Source: Ditylenchus dipsaci
Taxonomy: Eukaryota; Nematoda; Chromadorea; Rhabditida; Anguinidae
DNA length: 64,000 nt
Assembly: GCA_004194705.1 (NCBI GenBank)
Contig: SADC01000272.1
Coordinates: 62,001 to 126,000, forward strand
Direction: 5' to 3'
Numbering within the stretch: the first letter of the stretch is position 1; each line of letters starts with the position of its first letter. Below are positions 13,501 through 25,500 of the stretch, piece after piece. A program made the translations under genes and the position numbers. The notes under the pieces were generated by a model. It was not told the origin of the DNA. It worked only from the letters and a program-made list of their open reading frames with translations, and did not search any database.

Positions 13501-16500
13501 TCACATAGAAAATTGATTTGTAACCAAAAGTTTCAAAAATTTGCTTATAAAATGGTCACGAATCGATATTTTACCTTTCCTTAACCTTCTTCTCGGTGTT
13601 TAAAAAAATTGCACAAAAACCTTCGCCAGAATTTTCGAAAAATTCGGGTCTGGTGACTCTACCCTACAGTTTTCAATAATATAAAAAACACACCAAGAAT
13701 GGCTGAAAAGCACACAAAATTTCTTGCTACTCACAGTTGAATTTTAAGAAGTGCGCGAGTTTAAATAATGTGACTGCTTAACATTACTTTGTAAGTAAGT
13801 TATCAAGTCACATTATTTATGCACTTTGATCAATATTCTAATGTTCAGCCGCAGAGTTGTTGTTGGTGTCCCTTTTACCCGCTGCCTTTACTGATCTAAA
13901 GGCTGTCCGTACACTGTCCAATCCTCTCGATCTCTTTTTTGCTGCAGCCTCCAAATAATAAATAGGTTAGAGAGCACAAAACTTTGGCGGACATTGCCTT
14001 TTGTATAGGGTCAGCACTACTTTTACATTACTACCTCATTTACCTATTACTTCCTGCCACACACACAAAAGCAATAGACTAAAGCTATTTGGAGGCCACT
14101 ACCTAAATTGTTCTTGTTGTTTATTACTTCTTCTTTGCGTCTCCTATTACCCCAACACAAAAGAAAATACTTTTGGAAATTGTTGGCTATGTTAAATTTA
14201 AAGCTTTACTTTTTTGTTTTACATTGTTATCCAAAAAAAGTTTTTGATTTATTAAAAGTTGTCTTGTTCCCACTAACATGTTGAATCACTTTTTGAATGC
14301 TGAATAATAGCAAGTGGTTATGCTGTGTTGTGTGTGGAGAGAAATTGGTTATTGAAAAAAAAAGTGTGTGACCCTGATTTTTAGTTAGATTATAGTTCAT
14401 CGCATAAAGGTCAAATATCAAATGTATTGCTGCTAGTATTGCTTTTGGTTTAGTGTTTAGCTGATAAAGTTGAGCAATGTTTCAGGATTTTGGTCTAAAT
14501 TGCAGAAGCTATGATCCAGTGTATGTGGCTGCTCTAAGACATTCCAATCTGAGACCCTTCTTGGCTCCATTTAATTCTTGTGACAGGGAGGACAAGTTTG
14601 TTAAGGTTAGTTTTTGAAAGAGTACTGAAGCTGTCTTGAAAGACCATAAAGGACCACAACACCAGGAATTGCTGAAATTTGATTATGTGTATACAGTACA
14701 GGGGTCAACTAAAAAAAGTCTAGAATTTTTTTTAATTCTAGACCTATTTTTTATATTTTGTTGTCTTTTTATGAACAGTTTTTTATATATCTTTTGCGTT
14801 GCCTTAAGCTTAAGCTCCCAGGTAGCTTAGTAGCTTAAGAGATAGTAAGATTTTTCGATTCACCGTGTACTCTTTTGAACTAGTCCGAAGAATTTCGAAA
14901 CACTTAAAAGCATAAAATTAAACCAAAAAATATTTTCTACAATTCTCATTGTAGACAACAACAATAATGGTTATTCAAAGTGAAAAAAAAAGTAACAATA
15001 CTTTGCAAAATATTTAACAAAATGTACCAAATAACTGGCTATATTGCCGCCATGTCTGCATTGTTCAGTAGACATTTTTCGATACGTATTGCGTGTACAA
15101 TTCAAGGATCTTGGTAAAACTTCCTTCGAAAAAAAAAGCTTTACAGAAATCTAAAATTTTTTATAAAGCAAAGCATTGCTGCATTTTCAAAAACTTTATT
15201 TTTTTTATTAAACGAAATTTTTTAGAAAGCCTCTCGACAAGCCTACATGCGTCGTCGAAGAAGTCTTGTGGAGGCCCTAAACCACTCTATTGAATTCCCT
15301 CAATCGGTCAGTTTTTGTTACACCACACTGTCACAATTGACTAAAAGCTCATTATCTTGCAACTAACAAGCTTTTAATAATTAATTTTTCTCTTAAAAAT
15401 GCAAGCACCGCTCTTGCACCACAACTCCTGCCCTCATCTTTTTAGAGAAAAAAATTTCTTTCATTTCAAGTAAAATTGATAAAAACCACTATTGCTAGTT
15501 AGTGCTAAAGTATTTTTGCTGTTTCACTATCTATTGCTAAAAAGCCGCAAACAAAACTTACACTTCCAGTTTTATTGAAGGATTCAGGTCAAGTTTTTTC
15601 GTCTTCTAATTATTCTATGTCAATAAGGAAATGTTGTATTGCATTGTTATGCTTTTTGAATAATAATTACTTCTTCCAGTTTTGATAGGAGGAAGATATA
15701 AGCAGGAAAAAATAATTATTGTATTCCTGCATTATATCTGAATCTAATCTCTTTTTTCTTATTGCAAGCTTCGAGTATTACCAGCATTAATAAAAGTTCT
15801 TTTCTTCATCCCCTTTCCTTAAAAGCAACTTTCACGTTCAATTGTTTTTATTCGACCATATGTCAGGGAAAGAATGATTCCACTTTCTAGCTGAACTTTT
15901 ACAACGATCACTTTTATTCATCTTTTTGTGCAATGACAGCAGCCGACAAATACTTATTCAAGAATTAGGTTAATGCCCCTGCGGTTCGATACCTAACTTA
16001 CCTAAAATAATTACAGTCGAAACTCCAGAGAATATAATTCCAGTAACTGGCTAAAAAATAAGATAGTCTAATTCTTCTTAATTTCCGCAAATATAGCGAC
16101 TCGGTTCGGCGAACTAAAATTTCAGCCCGAAAAAGCACCAGCGCCGCGGTAACCCTCTGCTGCAGCTAACACCCCTTGTACAGTTAACATCACCCCTCCC
16201 CCTCTCCCCGGTACAGCTAACTTTCCAGTACAGTTAATTCTCGATATAACGGCCTTCGAAAAACAATTTTTGTATTTTTTGTTAAAGGTTAACTAGAATA
16301 GTCGACTCGACTCGTCAATTTCGACTGTGCACGTCAAAGGGTGAGAAATTTCCGAAAAAAGGCTTTTACGAAAAATTTTAATGTGTCGACAACCTTAGGA
16401 TTGACTGTGCCTTTTAAATTAGGGTCTCTAAGGCAAAGTCAAAATGTTATAATTTTTTCAAAAACTGCCTTCCCTTGCACTTTAAAATACCTAAAAGAGT

Positions 16501-19500
16501 GGTAAAAAAACTATTTTCGGGATGACTTTATATGGAGTAGTAAGTCCCAAGTTAGCTCAGGTATGACAGGCGTTTTAACTTGAGCTTTTTTGAATAAGTA
16601 CGAACCCTACAAAGTACCTACTGGCAGCAGTGTAAATATTCTGAAAGTTATTATTGTCAGACATACCGTAGAAAACAATACACCGCATAAAAAGCAATTT
16701 AAATGCACCCTTCCCAAAATTTATTTATTCGGATAATTCAAATTTTCAAATAGTGGCATCTTTCTAAATATTTGCATCGCGCAAACAATATGCAGATTAA
16801 TTGAGAAATATTTGTTGAACTTTTTATAGTCTTTTTGACTCCTGGGGTGAGGATTACCCTAAAATAAGAAGCTCAGCCTCCTTTTCAAAGAGGGATATGT
16901 GAGAAGAGTTCGGTGAATAGCCTATTTCTTTTTACTTTTTCGTCGAAGGAAACAAATCAACCATTTTTTCAACAGTTTTTAGTCTTAAATGTGACTTTGG
17001 ATGTATTTAACCATGTAACTTTAAAGGGCTAAAAATAAAGGCGGTGACCAAGAGTTTTTCTTTTCTCGATATTGTTCAATAGTTTATTCATGTTTTTTAA
17101 GCTTTCTGCCTTATTTTAAAAAGTAATCTGAGGTTATCTACATTAAATTTCATTTAAACCTAGAGTAAAACGGAACGACTAAAAAAATTGCTGGTCTCGC
17201 CTTTTTTTCCGTGTAATGCGGGGGCATGCCTTTTTAAAAAGGGTTACTTTTTCGGAATAGTAAATTCATTTTATTTTTGGAAACTGTAGTTAAGAGAAAA
17301 AAACCGCTTAAAAATGGCAACAATTATTATTAAAAATCGAAAAATGGTCAATATACAATTTTAGGAAAAATTCACGTATTCAAAATTATTCGAATCCTTT
17401 AATTCACCCCCTAAAGCACAGTTTTATTTTGAACATTTTTCTTTAATCAGAGTAGAAAAACTTCATATTACTCGAAATAGGATATTTTAGATAGCTAAAA
17501 AAGTGTTACTCAACTTTATTATAAAGACTAATGGCTACAACAGAAGTGAAGATACCAATACTGTACCACTGCATTATTAAGAACGGCTCTGAAACTACAC
17601 CTAACTGTTTGATTCGTATATTGCCTTCTGACTTCAAAACGGTTAGTTGTATTACAAAACAGGTCAGTCAAAATACAGAAGGGGTAGCAGTCCCACTCCA
17701 AAGCCCTTTCAACCCTCATATTTTACGCGAGCCTATTTTTTCTTCTTTGCAGACGTTCGTACATACCGGATGGTAGTCGGAGATTTACTGTCCAGGCTTC
17801 ATTCCTAGCATGCAAAGTGAGCTTGAGATTTTCGTATCTTGACGTTAAGGGCAATTTGCGACCACGCTTTTAACTTCGGTCCCTTGGACATCTCTGCTTC
17901 TTTACATTTTGAAAGATTAGTTGTTTTCAAAACAGTTTTTAAACTGAGAGGGGCAAGCCCACATGTTTAAAATTGGTACCCACCATTGGCGTAGCCAGGG
18001 AGAAGTGGGGAAGGGGGGGGGACAGGGGGCACGTGCTCCCCCTCCCGTCAGATTTTTTTCCTAGTCAAAAATGAAAAACGGTGTAGGTAAAATGGCCTCA
18101 AAAAAAATTGCTGAAAAATGTCCGCAAACATTCTGAAATGTGTCCCAAAATTTGTTTTTTTATTAGCTCAGAGTGAGGTTTTGCAGGCAAGACATGATTT
18201 TTACCTCTAGTTGCATAGAAATACCAAAATTTTCACACCAAAGTTTCAAAAATCATGCTTAGCACACAAAATTACTCTCTGAGGCAATAATCCTATTTGC
18301 GGACACATTTCAGCAATTTGCGGACAAATTTAATTATCACCCATTAGAAAATTCGTACGGAAATCTAATGATTATGAAAACTTTTTGAATTGGTGGGGTT
18401 TTTAAACCAATTTTAAACGCACGGGTAGGCCCTTTTAAGTCTAAGCCTTTTCAATCTGTTTGTAGTAATATTTTTGCGCTATATTTTCAAAGCATCGATT
18501 ACTATAAAAAAGTCAAACGTTTTTTGCGAAAATGTTTGACAAGGGAACATATCGAACTGTACGATCTGATTCAAAAATTCTGACAACGCTATCTTGTAAA
18601 GCATAGTCGATTTACTATATGAAATTTCAATATTTTCGGCGAAAAGACTTTTCAGCTCCAACATGGAGACTTGTGAAACATGTATAAATAGGTTAAAATT
18701 GCCTTGATCTCCCAGCGGATTCTTGAAACGTATTTTTACAATCCTACCTTGATATAGCGACATACCAAAAAGTTCAATTCCCACCGAGTCCAACACTTTT
18801 CTTTTCAACAAACGGGTTAAAAAAAGTGTCGAATATAGCTGGGGTTTGAACTTTTAGGGGAGACAGGGGGGACCAACGCACTTTTCGGCTTGATGTTTTT
18901 AAGTCTTCAGGTTGGATTTTTTCTGTCTGTCGTAAATCAACTATGCTCTACAAGATGGCATTGTCAGAATTTTCGAATCAAATCGTACAGTTCGACATGT
19001 TACCTTGTGAGTCAAAAATTAGAACAATCAGAATTTATGACTTTTTAGATCAAAATTGCCTGGTGGCCAATATTCGGGTAAAAGTATTGTCAAAATCGGC
19101 AGAAGGGCAAGCTTGAAGAAGTGCTTCCATAGCAATATTCGATCCTCCTTTTTTGATATTACAGGGTGAACAAAAAAACTTTACCATTTTTTGAAAAGTC
19201 TCAGTTCTAATTTTTTTCAACTTTCGTAGTTGTTTATTGTAAACAGTGTGTTGATACATATCTTTTGTGTTTTCTTAACATTAGTTAAATCCCATGTAGC
19301 TTAAACACTGTCATTGATTTTACTGGCGAAATCGATGGGTAGGGTGTTACGTACACCAATATTTAAAAATGGTAGAATTTTTTTGATTTACCCTGTACAC
19401 CAACCTTTTATATCAGTGCAAGTGATTAGGGCTTGTGTTATCTTTTTTCTATTTATATGTAAAAAAAACTGAAAAAAGCTGGCATTATAGTATTTGTTCA

Positions 19501-22500
19501 GCTTAATTTTTGCACATCTTGCACATAAACTAAAAGTCACCAAAACCTAGCCAGATGTTTTGCTTGTTTTACAACAACAATTATCTACTAATCATAATTA
19601 CAAACAGCAGTATTAGCACATCTTAGCGCAAACCTGGTCTTCTAACAACCACTACCACCAGCTTTACTTGCTACGCCGTTAATCTTTGCGTAGACGCCAA
19701 AATGTTATTGGTAATCCTGAGCGGAATTTTGCTGCAAACATTAAAGCTTTCCCCTCCTCAACCCATTGTCCCCAATGTTCATGGAAATAGTGGTAGCTGT
19801 GGTCCACTGACTTACTGATCTACAGGTTGTGGCTGTCCCCCTAGTGTGAGCCCCAATTTGAGTCAGTGCTGTTTCTCAAATGTCTAGCAGTCTTTTCAAA
19901 TGACATTTTGATCAGCCAGCCATTCCCCTCTCCCTCTAATGGGATCTATTTGAAGGGGGTGGAGGGGATTTGATTTCTTTATTCTTCCCCTACTTCGGTT
20001 TCACTGCTACTCCTCTTTTTCGATTGATTTGAGCTGGCTAGCTTTACTTGCTGGACTGCTGCCTGTACTGCTACTACTATTATTGGGGGTGGAAGAGGGT
20101 GAGAAAGACTATGTTACCTCCTATTACTCTTCATGCTTGTCCAATATGCATTTCTTCTGCACCAAAAAAAGAATGAATTTCAGGAGATGAACGCTGCTTG
20201 ATCGTCCCATATTTATTGCCTTTACACCCATAATTTTTGTTTTTGACTTTGTTCCGAATCATGACAATTACAATAGAAAAAATAACTGATTTTAAGGCTT
20301 CTAAATTAACGTTTTTTTGAATTTGCCAAAAAAAATTTTTTGGCCACATTTAAAAATTGAAATTTAAAATTTGTTGCCTTAGTATTCTAGATAAGATTGT
20401 AAAAAAGTACTCGGATACTGCATTTCTTCTAATAACTCACCTCCCAGAATATAAAACTTTTGCCTCTGATACAGAATAACTTTTCGATTTTTGACTCAAC
20501 AAAGTTCACGAGCTCGTTTTAGGAAACTAAAAATGACAAGGAAATCAAAAAGTTATAATAATCAAAAAGTTATAAGTTAATATTTAATATGCCTTTTAAA
20601 TTTCAATTTTCTGTTGTGATGCACAGCCGTGTACTTTCCGGTTTGGAAGTCTACCTCTCAAAATTGAACCTTTTTTAAATTTTTCTAGTGAACATCTGTT
20701 TTATTTGTATTTATTTTTTGTTTCACAAAAGTTTATTAATATTATGCTCGTGAGCGCTAAACGTTATTTCGAAATGCTTCACTGGCAAAAGTTTTTGGAA
20801 GCATAGTTTTCAATTTTGAGAGGTAGTGGCCCCGCTCAAAAAGTACTCACGACCGTACCTTTTACGCGTACATTTTTTTTTCTCACGAAAGCAAGAATTC
20901 TTGTAATTGGTTAGCTTTGGTCAAAGATTTAACTTTTTATGAAATTTAAACCTTTGAAAAATACTTCATCAACAAAAAAACAGGTATATTAGTCCCAAAT
21001 TGCCCTGTCACCTCTGCGAAAACAAGTAGTAACAGTGAGCAGCAGTAAATGGACCAAAAATGCTAATAGTATTTAATAAAACAAATTTACAGGATAAAAA
21101 GACAGAGAAAAGTCAATGGTGAGAAAAAAGAAAAAAATCCGGTTTATAATTTTCATTCACAAATTTTTGCACTAATTCTCAGCAAAATTCTTTTCGCTAA
21201 ATTGATTCCATTATTATCCTCGTTTTCCATAAATTTGGAGTGCAATTCACAAGTAATAGACAAAAAAATTCATTTGACTTATATGTTTTCATTGTGGTCC
21301 TTTGCCGCCATCTCCACCCTTTGTAGCACTTTAAACCACTTGCCTGCCCCTACCTTCTATGCTACTACAATACACACTACTTATTCATCTGCTATAGTTT
21401 ACTGGTTACTTAATTTTTAATTTCAAGGGCCATTGTCGTTGATCCAAATGGCAATTTTAAATGTTTCAATTTGAGATGTGTTGAAAATGTTTTGTAAATT
21501 ATAATTTTTTGTTTGCATTTAGTTTTTTGGCATTAGTAGCGTTTCATTGCTCTCTATTTTTTTCATGGGGAAATAATAGTTGCACCGAATAATACATGAA
21601 ATTGAAACTATGTATGCAACTAAAAATGTAAAATATCATTTTGAATATTTTTGGACCGCATTTTCGAAGGCTTTTGCGAAATTTATTTGGGCAGGCTGGT
21701 TCGACTGTTCAAGGATTAAAGCAATCTTGAAAGGGTTTACGTTGTATTGAGAGTTAACTGTGCTCTTATTATTGGGTTGAAGAATAATTCTCTGACCTTT
21801 TTGACCGAGAGTTTTTCGGTAATTTGCACATTTACAGAAAAACAAACAAAAAAATTAAAAAATTGGTCTACCTAACAACGTGCTTGGTCAATTTCCATAG
21901 TTTTCAGAAATCTCCGCATAACACAGTATAAATGTTATTTTCTACGATAAACATTGCAGAGGAGTGGATGAAATATGACTTACGTTCAAAGTTTGCTTTT
22001 AAAAATTGATTCTCAAAGTGCGGGAGTTTTTCGAAGCACCCTGTAGTGTTAGCAATATCGTAATAAAAGTTCTCAACAGAAAATTTTCATAATTTGGAGC
22101 CCGGACAATGTCCCTTCTAAAAAGAATTTGTCGCGCGACATTGTCCCAAATAATGGACAATGTCGCCTGGAAAATGTCGCCCGACATTTTATTTTAAAAG
22201 AATATTTTGTCGCGCGACAAATTCTTTTAAAAGTGACAATGTCCGAGCGCCCAAAATTTTATGGTTCTTACACATATTTTTTATTTCACCGTCTTTTGAA
22301 AAAGAGAATTTTCCCGTTTTTGCATCAGAAAACAAAATTCATCCCACACTTTTCCAAACAAAAGACTGTAAAGTTGAAGGCAAGGTGAGCACATATAAAG
22401 CATCTCGTTTTACACTTCCCACTCGATTTCTCGTTTTCACGTCAAAAGATTGACAATTAGCTTTGGCAGGCAGCTTTATTCCAGGAATGTGCTGGCATTG

Positions 22501-25500
22501 TTTCTGTTGTTGTTCCAAAATAATCTAAGTCTTCAAATCTCTGCTTTGCCTTCCGCTCTAATACCACCCCCCCCCCCTCTAAAATAGTTGTTAAAGCAGA
22601 CCTTGTGGCTATTTGCATAGAAATAAATAAAATGACATAAAAGGCACACACACCAGGGAGTCTCTTGTCTCCTGCTTCTACTGCTCAGCTTCTTACCACC
22701 ACTCACTCTTAGCTCTTTTTACTTCCAAATAAGCTTATTTGGTGTGTTTACTTTTCAAAATTTATCACTTACTACTTTTTTATTTACGTTTTTTCGTGTT
22801 CAAAAGTGTAAAAAGCACATTTCATGTATTTTAAATTAAAAAACTTGGATATTCTAACTTTAAAAAATCTCAAAAATTTTAAGAGTTATTTGGAGGAGTA
22901 TTTATATAATTATAGAAATTTATCATATTGGTGTTGTGTTTTCCAATATTTTGATCATGTTAACTTATGCACGCATATACACGCTTCAATTAAACTTTTT
23001 ATTTTTTTTTGACGCAGGATGAGCGCCCACTCATTCTGAGTCATATTTGTCGCGTTGACAACTGTACGTTGATAACTGTAGAATTTTTCGTTAAATATAA
23101 ATTCTTCTGTTAACGATGGGACAAAGCATGTCTTAGGAGAAGTGGGTTCTTTTTTGCTAAGTTAGTGAAAACCCATGCGACAAAAATTACTGCCGAAAAA
23201 TTCCGGCCAAAATTTAGAAATAAAAAAGAAAGTTTTTTGGGGACGCTTTATATAATAACTTGGGAGGTAGCTCTGAAGCTCTAATTTTTTTCAAAGTGGT
23301 ATAAGTGTATAAGTTGACAAGTTTCAAAGTAGTCGAAAACACGATATAGCTGATAAATTAAGAAGATTGATACTTAATAATTATATCCCTGCTTGCAATA
23401 AAAAGTACTAATCAAAATATTTTTCAGTGTTCTATCGAAAACTTAGCAACCAAAGCAAATGAAATCTCCAACATCTCCATAGATGATTCTGAGATTGTGA
23501 ACAAGTGGAAAGACAGACCATCGAGCACACACCTTAGCCCTAGCAACAGAATGTTGAGACGAAGACCTGCAGCTGCGGCAAATGACAAAAACAGTGCTAA
23601 ATTCCCACTGAGCAGACTAGTAAGCAGTTCATAATCTAATAAAAATCGCTAATAATTTTTTGTAGGAAGACGAGTTGGTGACCTACAGACCCTGCCCTTT
23701 GCAAAGGACACTCGCCAACCAGCAACCACAAAAGAGGTCTCGCTCCCAGCCCTTGTGCCAACACAGATTAGCAGCGGCAAATGCTGAAGCTGATTGCCAT
23801 ACAAATGACCTCGCTATCAACGCCAAATACATTGATGACTCGATGGACGAGTATGGTGGCGGAAATTTCGCGGTTGACTATGGTTGGTTTTTTATCATAA
23901 AAATTTACAAAAAATTAAATAAAAATTTTGGTCTTTCATCAGCTTGGTTTTTATTTTGATCTATATTTTGATTTCGTCTAGTTACATGACAGCTTTGCTA
24001 CTACAGTCGAGTCTCTATATAGCATCCACCCCAAAAGTTCGTTCCCACCTCGGGTCCGACACTTTTTTTAGCTCAATTTCTAAAGTATTTTGCCAAAACT
24101 GATTCGTCAGTCTAGTCGGAAATATCGCAGGGATTCCGATTTTGCCGATCGTTTCTCAGAAACATGGTAATTTTGCCATTTAGACCCGCAAACCTCTATA
24201 TAGCATCGCCTTTTTGAGATTTAAGGCGATGCTATATAGAGGTTTGCGGGTCTAAATGGCAAAATTACCATGTTTCTGAGAAACGATCGGCAAAATCGGA
24301 ATCCCTGCGATATTTCCGACTAGACTGACGAATCAGTTTTGGGAAAATACTTTAGAAATTGAGCTAAAAAAAAGTGTCGGACCCGAGGTGGGAACGAACT
24401 TTTGGGTGGATGCTATATAGAGACTCGACTGTATTCTAGTTTGAGCATTTATTAGAATAAATATGATTCGGTTTGGTCTATCACGATATTTTCACAAAAA
24501 AATTGCGAAAAATTATAGCTGATATTGGGTTTTGAGTCGTATGCTAGTTCGGCAATAAACCATGAATTTATAAATCCAATGAGTTCAACCATCTATTTTT
24601 AAAAAATCTTTAGGTAGACTAGATTACATGGGTGATGCCTGCACGTCTTTTGGCCTTAACGATACTTCTGTAGCAGCTGCGGCCGCTGCATATCCAAGGA
24701 GGAGAAAACAGGTGCACAGAGGACATTTGTCACGTGCTGATCGTTTTTCCATAGACTCTGAAGCCGGTAACTCCTCTCAAGACAGTGGCATCAGATCTTC
24801 TATGCACAGCAACTCTTCTACGGCCACTTCTACTTCCAGCAGTAGTGGAATTGCTACTGGCAATAATTCTTCTCAGAAGGTTGGTATTTAAAACTTTTAA
24901 GCTACGAAAGACCATAATTCATAAAATGATATAATTTTGACTTTTAGTCGACCACCTCGCACCCATCTTCCATGTTATTAGTAGAAGCTGTGTGGGACCA
25001 CATAGCCATGCTTGCAGATGAGCTTCCCTTCATAAGTGGTGACATAATCACTGTACTTGACTCTACTTCCAACTCAGGGTTGTGGTATGGAGTATGCAGA
25101 GATAGCTCTGGATGGTTCCCGGCGTCCTATGTCAGGGTACTCAAGAACTTTCAAGTCTCTAACTAAGTAATTCAACTTTACGATTACAGGTGAAAACCAG
25201 CAGAGAAATAGCAAACCGCCTTTCTTCAAACAGCTTTTCGTCTTCCACCAATTCCGCCGAGATTGATGAAGATGTAGCAGCCTTAATAGAATCTGTGATT
25301 GACGAAGAAGACGAAAACTTCCCGCCCAAACACAGTATTTGAGGCGGAAAATTGTGGAAGAGTTAATGGACACTGAGCGAGACTACGTTTCTTTGCTTCA
25401 AAACTTGGTGCAAGGCTTCCTGGAGCAGTGTAAAAGACGAAAGGAGTTGTTTGGCGACGAAAGGATCAGTAGGATATTTGGAAATCTAGAGCAGATCTTG

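Larger units (their letters stand above)
15307..23427. other. 8.1-kb RhoGEF intron
   Basis: Holds pogo-like remnants (16013-16260, 18740-18845), a G-rich stretch after GGCGTAGCCAGG (17990-18050) that looks like a decayed dispersed repeat, the MITE at 19162-19395, the GTCGCGCGACA repeat at 22099, and a poly-C run near 22566. No exon was convincing. Confidence 0.5.

Noticed and set aside
18479..18811. 110-codon minus-strand ORF
   Set aside because: No domain, no splice context or poly(A) signal. Part of it overlaps a pogo-like remnant in a RhoGEF intron.
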